This document shows, in pieces, positions 52,484 through 61,451 of a stretch of DNA of 64,000 nt (position 1 is its first letter; the number at the start of each line of letters is the position of its first letter). The translations under genes and the position numbers were made by a program. The notes under the pieces were generated by a model that did no database searches, was not told where the DNA came from, and saw nothing but the letters and a program-made list of their open reading frames with translations. This stretch comes from an uncultured Clostridia bacterium (GTDB lineage Bacteria; Bacillota; Clostridia; Christensenellales; UBA1242): positions 62,001-126,000 of the forward strand of contig CAKVMI010000005.1 in assembly GCA_934772525.1 (NCBI GenBank), given 5' to 3'.

Positions 52484-52521
52484 AAGTAAAAAAAACACTT
52501 AATCTTTTATGGATTAAAGTG
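52484..52521 (-). terminator. serS terminator
   Basis: 9-bp stem with one bulge (52496-52504 with 52512-52521); an A tract at 52484-52495 gives a strong T run on the minus strand. 52 nt beyond the serS stop. Confidence 0.7.
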
Positions 52522-52573
52522 CTTTTATTTTGCTAGTTTCAAACAGTATTGACTAAACCCGTGGTTTTAATAT

Positions 52574-53860
52574 TTACTTTATTGGCTTTATAATTTCTTT
52601 GCCACCCATGTATGGTTGAAGAACTTTTGGTATGCGGATAGAACCATCTGCATTAACATTGTTTTCAAGTAGGGCTATTAGTCCACGTGGGGAAGCGACT
52701 ACTGTATTATTTAGGGTGTGTGCAAGAACGGTTCCCTTATCGGTTTTAAACTTTATACCAAGGCGTCTTGCTTGAGCATCTCCAAGGTTAGAGCAAGAAG
52801 CAACTTCAAAATACTTCTTTTGACGAGGACTCCACGCTTCAATATCGCATGACTTAACTTTTAAATCGGCAAGGTCACCAGAACAACATTCTAATTGACG
52901 AACAGGAATGTCCATATTTCTGAAAATATCTACGGTATATCTCCACATCTTTTCGTACCATTCTTTGCTGTCTTCTGGCTTACAAACAACAATCATTTCT
53001 TCCTTTTCAAATTGGTGAACACGGTAAATGCCTCTTTCTTCTAGTCCGTGTGCACCACCTTCTTTTCTAAAGCAAGGAGAATATGATGTTAGAGTAATAG
53101 GTAATTGGCTTTCATTTAAAATTTGGTCTTTAAATCTTCCAATCATTGAGTGTTCACTTGTGCCAATTAAATAAAGATCTTCGCCTTCAATTTTGTACAT
53201 CATAGCGTCCATTTCAGCAAAACTCATAACGCCAGTAACAACATCACTTCTAATCATGAAAGGAGGGATACAATAGGTAAAGCCCTTTTCTATCATATAA
53301 TCTCTACCATAAGCTATCATTGCTTCATGTAGTCTTGCTGCGTCACCCATTAAATAGTAAAATCCTGCACCACTGGTTCTTCCAGCACTATCTTTATCTA
53401 GTCCACCGATTTTTTCTAGAATATCTGCATTGTATGGAACTTCAAAGTCTGGAACAAAAGGTTCTCCAAATCTTTCTACTTCAACATTTTCAGAATCATC
53501 TTTTCCTATTGGTACGCTAGGGTCTAAAATATTAGGAATAACCATCATACGCTTTTTAACTTCGGCGTCTATATCGGCTTGTTCTTCTTCAATTTTTGCA
53601 AGTCTTTCGGCATCTGCTTTAACTTGTGCTTTTACTTTTTCGGCTTCTTCAAAATTCTTTTCCTTCATAAACTTGCCGACTTCGGCACTTAGTTTATTTC
53701 TTTCCGCTCTTAGGTTATCTCCTTCGGTCTTTAAAGCACGATTTTTTTTATCTAGTTCTATAACTTCATCAACAAGTGGAAGTTTAGCGTCTTGAAATTT
53801 CTTCTTGATATTTTCACGGACAAGTTCGGGATTTTCTCTGATTAATGCAATATCTATCAT
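52574..53860 (-). CDS. serS: Seryl-tRNA synthetase
   Basis: 428 residues, usual length. The N-terminal long coiled-coil arm (~30-105) that binds the tRNA-Ser variable arm is present, then class II motif 2 (FRKEGGAHGLEERGIYRVHQ) and motif 3 region (ASCSNLGDAQARRLGIKFK; NNTVVASPRGLIALLENN). Charges tRNA-Ser and tRNA-Sec. The leader has no T-box elements despite the Gram-positive background, so control is by the promoter alone. Confidence 0.97.
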   Translation of the reverse strand: MIDIALIRENPELVRENIKKKFQDAKLPLVDEVIELDKKNRALKTEGDNLRAERNKLSAEVGKFMKEKNFEEAEKVKAQVKADAERLAKIEEEQADIDAEVKKRMMVIPNILDPSVPIGKDDSENVEVERFGEPFVPDFEVPYNADILEKIGGLDKDSAGRTSGAGFYYLMGDAARLHEAMIAYGRDYMIEKGFTYCIPPFMIRSDVVTGVMSFAEMDAMMYKIEGEDLYLIGTSEHSMIGRFKDQILNESQLPITLTSYSPCFRKEGGAHGLEERGIYRVHQFEKEEMIVVCKPEDSKEWYEKMWRYTVDIFRNMDIPVRQLECCSGDLADLKVKSCDIEAWSPRQKKYFEVASCSNLGDAQARRLGIKFKTDKGTVLAHTLNNTVVASPRGLIALLENNVNADGSIRIPKVLQPYMGGKEIIKPIK

Positions 53861-53889
53861 AAATGTTCTCCTAAAATATTAATGATAGT

Positions 53890-53918
53890 AGTATAGTACT
53901 TTTTTTAGGCTTTGTCAA
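53890..53918 (-). promoter_or_regulatory. serS promoter
   Basis: Minus-strand consensus TTGACA (53913-53918), 17-bp spacer, TATACT (53890-53895), giving a ~20-nt leader before the GGAG site. Confidence 0.78.
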
Positions 53919-53990
53919 CTTGACAAAATTACATTTTCACATTTTATAGTTTTATGAAAAGCGTTAATAATTAAGTTGGAAATTTGCTTT

Positions 53991-54019
53991 TTAACAATGT
54001 TTAAACATTAGAGTATAAT
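53991..54019 (+). promoter_or_regulatory. Candidate upstream dnaB promoter (P1) with embedded palindrome
   Basis: TTAACA (53991-53996), 17-bp spacer, consensus TATAAT (54014-54019). The spacer contains the perfect 14-bp palindrome AATGTTTAAACATT (53996-54009), a likely repressor site. Nothing else is supported between it and P2. Confidence 0.5.
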
Positions 54020-54154
54020 TATTGGATAATTTTCCAGAGTGAGTTTTGGTATGAGTGGTAAAACTTTGTTAAAAACCTATTTTTGAGTGAAAGCTGAGTA
54101 TTAAAAAAAGAAATTTATATTTAATTATATATATAGTGTAATTCGGTAAATCTC

Positions 54155-54183
54155 TTGACTAAAGGGGGTTGTTTTGATATAAT
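54155..54183 (+). promoter_or_regulatory. dnaB promoter (P2)
   Basis: TTGACT (54155-54160), 17-bp spacer, consensus TATAAT (54178-54183) with extended TGA. Inverted repeats GGTTGT (54168-54173) and ACAACC (54186-54191) bracket the -10, a possible operator. Confidence 0.7.
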
Positions 54184-54213
54184 TACAACCGATATTATCC
54201 TCGGGGGAGTGTC

Positions 54214-55809
54214 ATGCAAACTAAAACACAAGATAACAAAAAAATACCACAAAACGTTGCTTCTATTATGCCAAATAATGTAGAAGCCGAATTAAGCGTT
54301 TTGGGTTGTGCATTAATTTCCGAAGATGCGTGCATGGGCATAATAGGAAAACTTAATGCGTCCGATTTTTATTCGGAAGTTAATAGAAAAATATTTGAAG
54401 CAATGGGGGCACTTTATAGTCGAAACGTAATAGTAGACTATATCACATTAACTGATGAACTTGAAAAAACAAATAGTTTAAACAGCGTTGGCGGGGCTCA
54501 ATTTATCATGAGTTTAACCAATGCGGTACCAAGTGCGGTGCGTTGGTCACAATATGCTGAAATTGTAAAAAGATGTGCAATAAATCGTAGTTTAATTAAT
54601 TCGTGCGAAAAAATTGAACGAAAGGCATACAATGGCGACGAAGACACATTAGAAACGGCAGAAAAAGCAATTTTTGACCTGGCAGAAAACGGGCAAAATT
54701 CCGAACTAGAGAAAATTGATCCATATCTAGATTCCGTAATTGCAAAGTTTGAAGAGATTAATAAAACGGGTGGCGAAACTCAAGGTATTCCGTCTGGTTT
54801 TTATGCTATTGATGAAATTACTCGTGGCTGGCAGGATAGTGACCTTATAGTAATTGCTGCACGTCCAGCCGTTGGTAAAACTGCACTTTCGATGAACTTT
54901 ATAGTAAACGCTGCTCTAAAAAAGAAGAAGTGTGCCGTATTTTCTCTAGAAATGAGCAAGGCGCAGTTGGTACAAAGAATGATTTGCTCGGTTGCTGGTG
55001 TAGATATGGGTAAAGCATTAAGCGGTAAACTACAAAGTGCCGATTGGTCTAAATTATTTGACGCTATGAATACATTAAAGGCGTGTGATATTTACATTGA
55101 TGATAGTACGGCAAATACACCATCTACCATTAAAAGTAAGTGTCGTAAGTTAAAAAGAGAGCGTGGGCTAGACTTAATTATGATTGACTACTTGCAGTTA
55201 ATGTATAGTGACAAAAAAACAGACAACCGTCAACAAGAAGTATCTGATATTTCAAGACAAATGAAAATTTTGGCAAAGGATATTAATGTTCCGGTATTGC
55301 TATTAAGCCAGTTATCCAGAGCGGTAGAAAATCGTACAAGCAAAAAGCCAGTTCTATCCGACCTTCGTGAAACGGGTGCTATCGAACAAGATGCCGACAT
55401 AGTTATGTTTATTCATAAGCCAGAAGAAATGAAGGGAGTAGAAAAGGAAGGTGCTAGTAGCGATTATACCGCAGAAATTATTTTTGCTAAGCACAGAAGT
55501 GGTAAAATCGGTAGCGTATTTATTGGTTGGAAGGGTTCAAGAGTTAGTTTTGTTAACCTACCAAAAGATGGAGATGCTCAAAGTTTGGTTGAAAATGCTC
55601 CACCAGAATCTAAAAGAATTAAAACTCCAACACCAGTTGATGTGGGTGATTTTGATGATATATTTGTTTCGGAAGACAACTTGCCACCATTCGATATGCC
55701 AGACAATATGTCGGGTGATGGTTCGGTTATTCCGCCAGATGATTTAGATTTTCCGCCAGAAGAAGGGCAGTCGACACCAGTCGACCCTAACGGGGATATT
55801 TTTGATTAA
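54214..55809 (+). CDS. dnaB: Replicative DNA helicase DnaB
   Basis: 531 residues. N-terminal helical domain (~20-115), linker, then RecA-like domain with Walker A AARPAVGKTALS (~211-221), Walker B LIMIDYLQLMY (~325) and arginine-finger region DLRETGAIEQDADIVMF. Longer than the usual ~445 because of a C-terminal ~70-residue Pro/Asp-rich tail (DDIFVSEDNLPPFDMPDNM, then PPDDLDFPPEEG), certainly disordered and acidic. Unwinds DNA at the fork with DnaG. Ribosome site GGGGGAG. First gene of dnaB-alaS-solenoid protein; 15 nt before alaS. Confidence 0.95.
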   Translation: MQTKTQDNKKIPQNVASIMPNNVEAELSVLGCALISEDACMGIIGKLNASDFYSEVNRKIFEAMGALYSRNVIVDYITLTDELEKTNSLNSVGGAQFIMSLTNAVPSAVRWSQYAEIVKRCAINRSLINSCEKIERKAYNGDEDTLETAEKAIFDLAENGQNSELEKIDPYLDSVIAKFEEINKTGGETQGIPSGFYAIDEITRGWQDSDLIVIAARPAVGKTALSMNFIVNAALKKKKCAVFSLEMSKAQLVQRMICSVAGVDMGKALSGKLQSADWSKLFDAMNTLKACDIYIDDSTANTPSTIKSKCRKLKRERGLDLIMIDYLQLMYSDKKTDNRQQEVSDISRQMKILAKDINVPVLLLSQLSRAVENRTSKKPVLSDLRETGAIEQDADIVMFIHKPEEMKGVEKEGASSDYTAEIIFAKHRSGKIGSVFIGWKGSRVSFVNLPKDGDAQSLVENAPPESKRIKTPTPVDVGDFDDIFVSEDNLPPFDMPDNMSGDGSVIPPDDLDFPPEEGQSTPVDPNGDIFD

Positions 55810-55824
55810 AAAGGACAAATTGAT

Positions 55825-57663
55825 ATGATTTCAAGTAAAGATTTAAGAAAAACATGGTTAGAGTTTTACGAAAGTAAGGGACATGTAAATATAGGTGCCG
55901 TGTCACTTATAGGCGATGGTACTACAGGCGTAATGTTTAATGTTGCTGGTATGCAACCATTAATGCCTTACTTACTTGGTAAAAAACATCCAAGTGGTAC
56001 AAGATTATGTAATGTTCAAGGTTGCGTAAGAACGGTTGATATAGAAGAAGTGGGAGATGAAAGCCATTGTACATTCTTTGAAATGATGGGAAACTGGAGT
56101 TTGGGCGACTACTTTAAAAAAGAAAAGACTGCTTGGACTTTTGAACTTTTAACAAAAAAGTTTGGTCTAGATGCAAATAAAATTTGCTCATCTGTATTTG
56201 CGGGTAATGAATATGCCCCAAAAGATGACGAAACTGCAAATTTATTGATGAATTTAGGCATAAAAAAAGAAAATATCTACTACCTTGGCAAGAAAGAAAA
56301 TGGTAAGGAGAACAATTTCTGGGAACTTGAAGGTACTGTTGGAACTCCTTGCGGTCCAGATAACGAATGGTTCTACCCATTGCACGACGAAAAATGTTCA
56401 GACACATGTGATATTAACTGCAGTTGCGGAAGATATGTAGAAATTGGTAACGATGTGTATATGCAATACCAAAAAACTGAAAATGGGTATATTCCACTAG
56501 AAAATAAAAATGTAGATACCGGTTTTGGTTTTGAAAGATGTTTAATGTTCTTAAATGGGCTAACTGACGTTTATAAAACTGATTTATTTTTACCAGTTAT
56601 TGAGTTATTAGAAACAAAAAGTGGCATAAAATATGGCGAGGATGAAAAATCTACAAGAGCCATGAGAATTATTGCTGATCACCTACGTACAACCGTTATG
56701 TTAATTGGTGATGAAAACGGAATATTGCCATCTAATGTTGGGGCGGGTTATATATTGCGTAGAATTATGCGTAGAGCAATTAGATATATGCGTTCATTAA
56801 ATTTGAGTGCTGATGTCTTAACCGATATTGCAAAATTGTATATAGAGCAGATTTATAACGAAGCATATCCACTTCTTATACAAAAAGAAGATTACATTTT
56901 AGACGAAATTAATAAAGAAACCGCAAAGTTCGAAAAAATGCTTGTACAAGGTAATAAGGAATTTGAAAAGGTAATTACTGGTATTGAAAGAAAGCGTGAA
57001 TTTATGCAAAAGCAAGACCCTACAGCAGTTGTAGAAAACGTTATAAATGGTAAATCTGCATTTAGACTATACGATACATTTGGTTTCCCTATTGAACTTA
57101 CCGAAGAAATGGCTGGCGAACGTGGGTTTACAGTAGATAAAGCGGGTTTTGATGAAGCGTTTAAAGAACATCAAGAAAAGAGTAGAACGGCAGAAAAGGG
57201 AGAGTTTAAAGGTGGTCTTCAAGAAGGTGGCGAAATTGAAACAAAATATCATACAGCATGCCACTTACTACTTGCAGGGCTACGTAAGAAGTTCGGTACT
57301 GGAGTTGAACAAAAGGGTAGCAATATTACAAGTGAAAGATTACGTTTTGACTTTAACTTTGAACGTCCTTTAACAAAAGAAGAAATTGAAGAACTAGAAA
57401 AGTTTGTAAATGATTGTATAGCACGTAAAATCCCAGTTGAAAGATTAGAGATGACCTTTAAAGAAGCAAAAGAACAAGGTGCTTATGGTGTTTTAAAAGC
57501 AAGCGATGATGATGTAGTTTCTATATATAAAATAGGGGATGTAGATTTCCAAATTTGTGGTGGTCCACACGTTTCAAATACTAAAGAGATTGGCAAGTTT
57601 AAGATAGTAAAAGAACAAAGCAGTAGTGCGGGAGTTAGAAGAATTAGGGCTGAAATCGAATAA
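55825..57663 (+). CDS. alaS: Alanyl-tRNA synthetase, short form lacking the C-Ala domain
   Basis: 612 residues; bacterial AlaRS is usually ~870. Present: class II catalytic core (CVRTVDIEEVGDESHCTFFE, GNWSLGDYFKKE), tRNA-recognition domain with GAGYILRRIMRRAIRYMR, and an editing domain with HTACH (~476-480) and CGGPH (~577-581), the two zinc-binding motifs (normally HTATH and CGGTH). The protein ends after the editing domain, so the dimerising C-Ala part is missing. The core has a Cys-rich patch (KCSDTCDINCSCGRYVEIGN). The CVRTVDIEEVGDE sequence is closer to short AlaRS forms of Patescibacteria-like lineages than to the canonical enzyme, by memory. No T-box leader. Confidence 0.92.
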   Translation: MISSKDLRKTWLEFYESKGHVNIGAVSLIGDGTTGVMFNVAGMQPLMPYLLGKKHPSGTRLCNVQGCVRTVDIEEVGDESHCTFFEMMGNWSLGDYFKKEKTAWTFELLTKKFGLDANKICSSVFAGNEYAPKDDETANLLMNLGIKKENIYYLGKKENGKENNFWELEGTVGTPCGPDNEWFYPLHDEKCSDTCDINCSCGRYVEIGNDVYMQYQKTENGYIPLENKNVDTGFGFERCLMFLNGLTDVYKTDLFLPVIELLETKSGIKYGEDEKSTRAMRIIADHLRTTVMLIGDENGILPSNVGAGYILRRIMRRAIRYMRSLNLSADVLTDIAKLYIEQIYNEAYPLLIQKEDYILDEINKETAKFEKMLVQGNKEFEKVITGIERKREFMQKQDPTAVVENVINGKSAFRLYDTFGFPIELTEEMAGERGFTVDKAGFDEAFKEHQEKSRTAEKGEFKGGLQEGGEIETKYHTACHLLLAGLRKKFGTGVEQKGSNITSERLRFDFNFERPLTKEEIEELEKFVNDCIARKIPVERLEMTFKEAKEQGAYGVLKASDDDVVSIYKIGDVDFQICGGPHVSNTKEIGKFKIVKEQSSSAGVRRIRAEIE

Positions 57664-57682
57664 GTTAGGAGAGTAAAGCTTA

Positions 57683-59320
57683 GTGAAGAAATTAAAGTTA
57701 AACATTATACTTATAGTTTCTAGTTTTATTGCTTTAATTGCAGGACTTGCTGTTGTAATGGTAATTGCACCAGGGGCGGATATATTGGGATTAAAATATA
57801 TCCGTGCCACTAGTGGTAGCATAGATACGGCAGAAAGTTATTATGTTGGAGACTTGTTGCAAGGCGATATTGTAGTTAATGGCGATAATATTTTAACAAA
57901 GGTAAACTTTGTGCAAAGTTATTCTTTTACTGTAAGGCTTGTAGATGTATATAATGGGTATTGTAAAAGCGATGCAGATCCAGACGTAAAAATGGAGATT
58001 GTGGACGGAATTATAAATTTTACATCAAACGAGTATCATCCGTTTGTTTATCATAATAGGTCGGAAGATTCGGCACTTTACATAAATATCCCAATATACT
58101 TAAAGGGGCGTGTTACTGTAAATTGCAAGTCGTCAAATGTAGTAGTTTGCGGTATGAGTGGAACGCTTGATGAATTAGTTATAAACACTTCGGGTAAGGT
58201 TACAGTAGAAGATGGTGCAAGACTAAATAATTTAAACATTAATGTATCAAGTAAAAAAGTCACAATTGGCGAAAATGTAGAACTTAATGGCAATGTAAGC
58301 ATAAAAAGTTCTAACTCAGATGTTACAATTTTGTGTCCGGTTTCGGGCAATATTAATATGGAATCTAAGGGTGGTTCTTTAAAGTTTAAAAGTTGTAAAG
58401 ACTTAACACTAAAGGCTTCTAGTACATCTGTTGGGTCTTCGTATGATGGCGTTAATATTGTAAATGGTACTACAAATATTGAAACGAATGATGATGTAAA
58501 TTTGCGTCCAGTAGGAGAAGTAAACATTGTTACAAAGCGTGGTAAAGTTACCATTGGTGAAACAGATGGCGAGATTAATAGTAATGTAAATGTAACTACC
58601 AAAAGTGGTAAAATTACTACCATAGGCAAGTTTACTGGCGAAACAAATTTGACGACAAATAGTGGAGATTTTGTAATTTCGTGGCTTAAAAATTCAAATA
58701 TAAAAACCACATATGGTCAAGTTGATGCAAATCGAATAGATAGTGGTACAATAAATGCTGGAAATAGCAATGTAACAATTTTGTTTGTTCAAGAAAATAT
58801 TAATATAGTTACTCGTGGCGGAGATGTAAAACTTGGGTCAAAAAGTAGTAGTTTTGATGGTTCTGCAACTATTAAAACAATGGTAGGAGATGTAAGTATT
58901 AATAACGCAAAGGGTAAAACTTATGAAATCACTACTGAGTATGGAAATATTGTAATTAATGCGGTAGAAAATAATAAATCTAACCTTAAACTAACTTCAT
59001 ATCGTGGAGATATTACAGCAAATAATTGTTGTGCAGAAACCGAGATAAAAAGCAATGGTAAAATTAATTGCACTGTAATTTCCAGAACGGCAAAAATGGT
59101 GATTGAAGGCAAAAATAAAGAAGTTTGCGTAAAGTTAAAGTATAAATACGTTTATTCACTTCATTCTAATAAACTAAACAATATTTACATAAATGGGGTA
59201 GTTGTAGAGAGTGCAGAAGATGCAACCGAAAGTGTATACGACCCCGAACCTAGTTATGGCGGATTAGATAGATTAAAAGTTAGTACAAATAAAGGCAAAA
59301 TTGTGATACAAGACGCCTAA
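57683..59320 (+). CDS. Membrane-anchored beta-solenoid (DUF4097-like) protein
   Basis: 545 residues, GTG start after TTAGGAGAG. A single N-terminal membrane segment (LNIILIVSSFIALIAGLAVV, ~6-27) is followed by an all-beta exterior region with many short strands of the pattern V-x-I/V-x-T/S-x-x-G-x-V/I (KTTYGQVDAN, TTKSGKITTIGKF, TTEYGNIVINA), typical of DUF4097/adhesin-like right-handed solenoids. Rich in Asn, Ser, Val, Lys. Function unknown; relatives sit in the envelope. It follows alaS by 19 nt and probably shares the dnaB transcript. Confidence 0.75.
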   Translation: MKKLKLNIILIVSSFIALIAGLAVVMVIAPGADILGLKYIRATSGSIDTAESYYVGDLLQGDIVVNGDNILTKVNFVQSYSFTVRLVDVYNGYCKSDADPDVKMEIVDGIINFTSNEYHPFVYHNRSEDSALYINIPIYLKGRVTVNCKSSNVVVCGMSGTLDELVINTSGKVTVEDGARLNNLNINVSSKKVTIGENVELNGNVSIKSSNSDVTILCPVSGNINMESKGGSLKFKSCKDLTLKASSTSVGSSYDGVNIVNGTTNIETNDDVNLRPVGEVNIVTKRGKVTIGETDGEINSNVNVTTKSGKITTIGKFTGETNLTTNSGDFVISWLKNSNIKTTYGQVDANRIDSGTINAGNSNVTILFVQENINIVTRGGDVKLGSKSSSFDGSATIKTMVGDVSINNAKGKTYEITTEYGNIVINAVENNKSNLKLTSYRGDITANNCCAETEIKSNGKINCTVISRTAKMVIEGKNKEVCVKLKYKYVYSLHSNKLNNIYINGVVVESAEDATESVYDPEPSYGGLDRLKVSTNKGKIVIQDA

Positions 59321-59322
59321 AC

Positions 59323-59366
59323 AAAAATAATCATATTTGAGATTTTCAAGTATGATTATTTTTTTA
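59323..59366 (+). terminator. Terminator of the dnaB-alaS-solenoid operon
   Basis: 13-bp stem (59323-59335 with 59351-59363), inner TTGA/TCAA pairing, T run; three bases after the stop codon. Confidence 0.9.
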
Positions 59367-59460
59367 CCAAAACTCAATTTTATATATAAAATTTGCAATT
59401 ATTTCTACACAAAAAGTGAAAAAATAATTTAGACAAATATTTATTATAAATTATATTTAT

Positions 59461-59489
59461 TTGACATCTAAAATTTAAGTTGCTAAAAT
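59461..59489 (+). promoter_or_regulatory. glg operon promoter
   Basis: Consensus TTGACA (59461-59466), 17-bp spacer, TAAAAT (59484-59489) with extended TGC. Confidence 0.75.
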
Positions 59490-59550
59490 TGAATAGGTAT
59501 AAAGGGGGAATAGGAAAATTTGACCATTTTTGGTTTTTTAGGAGTAATTA

Positions 59551-61440
59551 ATGGATAAAAACAACGCACTATATTTATTTCATCAAGGCACATATTACAA
59601 TTCTTATGAATTTTTAGGGTGTCATATAGAAACCAAAAACGGCAAAACCGTTACCGTTTTTAGGGTATACGCACCAAATGCAAAAAGTGTTAGCGTTGTA
59701 GGAGATTTTAATAATTGGGATAAATCTCAAGGTAAGTGTACAAAATTGACTAATAGCGGTGGGGTTTTTGAGTTTTCTACCCCAAATGCAAAAATTTACG
59801 ATAACTATAAATATCTAATTACCACAAAGGATAATAGAGAATTATACAAAGCTGACCCATACGCTTTTCATAGCGAAACCAATGGTGCAACTGCAAGCAA
59901 AGTTTATGATTTGTCTGGCTACATGTGGCACGACGAAGATTATCAAAAAGCAAAAGCCAAAAGAAATCACTACGAACAGCCAATGAATATTTATGAAGTA
60001 AACTTATGTTCGTGGAAAAGATATCCCGATGGGAATTATTATAGTTATCGCAAACTTGCAGAAGAATTAGTTCCTTATGTTGTAGAGATGGGTTATACGC
60101 ATATAGAACTTATGCCACTAACCGAATATCCTTATGATGGTTCGTGGGGGTATCAACCAACGGGGTATTTTAGCGTAACAAGCAGATTTGGAACCCCGCA
60201 CGATTTTATGTATTTTATGGATAAATGCCATCAAGCAAATATTCAAGTTATATTGGATTGGGTGCCAGCACATTTTCCAAAGGACGAACACGGACTTGTA
60301 GAATTTGATGGAACATGCTTATATGAGTACAATTCTTGGGATAGAAAGGAACATAAGTCATGGGGAACTAGAAGGTTTGACTATGGCAAAACCGAAGTTC
60401 AAAGTTTTTTAATATCTTCAGCAATGTTCTTTTTAAATGTTTACCATATTGATGGAATACGAGTAGATGCCGTAGCATCAATGCTGTACTTAGATTATGA
60501 CAAGAAAAAGGGGGAATGGTTGCCAAATAGTTTAGGCAACAATAAGCATTTAGAGGCGATAGCATTTTTACAAAAATTAAATGGTGCTGTATTTAGCGAG
60601 TTCCCAAATGCAATTATGATTGCCGAAGAATCTACCGCTTGGCCAATGGTTACAAAGCCACCTTATGACGGCGGTTTAGGGTTTAATTATAAATGGAATA
60701 TTGGTTGGATGAATGACACTTTAGAATATATTCAACTTAACCCATTTTTTAGAAAGGATAATCATAACAAAATAACATTTTCATTTATGTACGCTTTTTC
60801 AGAAAACTTCATTTTACCTATATCACATGACGAAGTTGTTTATGGCAAGAAGTCTTTAATTAATAAAATGAGCGGAGATTATGACCAAAAATTTGATTCG
60901 GTTAGGGCTTTTTATGGATACCTAATGGCTCATCCGGGCAAAAAACTGACCTTTATGGGAACGGAGATCGGTCAATTTGATGAGTGGGATAACACAAAAC
61001 AAATAGAATACGATTTGTTAAGGTTTGAAAAGCATCAAAAGTTACAGAATTATGTAAAAGCGTTAAACTGGTTTTATTTAACACATTCTGAACTATTTGA
61101 AATTGATTCATCATGGGACGGCTTTGAATGGATAATTTCAAATGATACAAGAAATAATGTTGTAGTATTTTCAAGAAGCAATAAACAAAAGGAAAAGTTA
61201 ATAGTTGTTTGTAACTTCTCTCCAGTAAAACTTGAGCATTATAGAGTTTATTTAGAGAAGGGAACATATAACGAAGTATTTAATAGTGATAATAGTGAGT
61301 TTGGTGGCAGTGGAATAACCAACGGAAAAATTAAAACAAAGGTAGATGAACATAATAGTAAAAGTAATTACTTAGAGTTGGTAATTCCTGCAAATTCGTG
61401 TATGTACTTTAAATTAGACCAGAAGAAAATAAAAAAATAA
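59551..61440 (+). CDS. glgB: 1,4-alpha-glucan branching enzyme
   Basis: 629 residues. An N-terminal CBM48 (RVYAPNAKSVSVVGDFNNWD, ~30-50), then GH13 barrel with the nucleophile in DGIRVDAVASMLY (~305), the acid/base in IAEESTAWP (~358) and the transition-state Asp in PISHDEVVYGKKS (~426), and a C-terminal beta domain. Introduces alpha-1,6 branches into glycogen. The GH13_9 signatures (WGYQPTGYFSV) are intact. First gene of glgB-glgA-glgP; 11 nt before glgA. Confidence 0.96.
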   Translation: MDKNNALYLFHQGTYYNSYEFLGCHIETKNGKTVTVFRVYAPNAKSVSVVGDFNNWDKSQGKCTKLTNSGGVFEFSTPNAKIYDNYKYLITTKDNRELYKADPYAFHSETNGATASKVYDLSGYMWHDEDYQKAKAKRNHYEQPMNIYEVNLCSWKRYPDGNYYSYRKLAEELVPYVVEMGYTHIELMPLTEYPYDGSWGYQPTGYFSVTSRFGTPHDFMYFMDKCHQANIQVILDWVPAHFPKDEHGLVEFDGTCLYEYNSWDRKEHKSWGTRRFDYGKTEVQSFLISSAMFFLNVYHIDGIRVDAVASMLYLDYDKKKGEWLPNSLGNNKHLEAIAFLQKLNGAVFSEFPNAIMIAEESTAWPMVTKPPYDGGLGFNYKWNIGWMNDTLEYIQLNPFFRKDNHNKITFSFMYAFSENFILPISHDEVVYGKKSLINKMSGDYDQKFDSVRAFYGYLMAHPGKKLTFMGTEIGQFDEWDNTKQIEYDLLRFEKHQKLQNYVKALNWFYLTHSELFEIDSSWDGFEWIISNDTRNNVVVFSRSNKQKEKLIVVCNFSPVKLEHYRVYLEKGTYNEVFNSDNSEFGGSGITNGKIKTKVDEHNSKSNYLELVIPANSCMYFKLDQKKIKK

Positions 61441-61451
61441 GGAAGTGAAAA

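Noticed and set aside
53861..53889. T-box riboswitch in front of serS
   Set aside because: The promoter is only ~20 nt before the ribosome site, so there is no room for a T-box.
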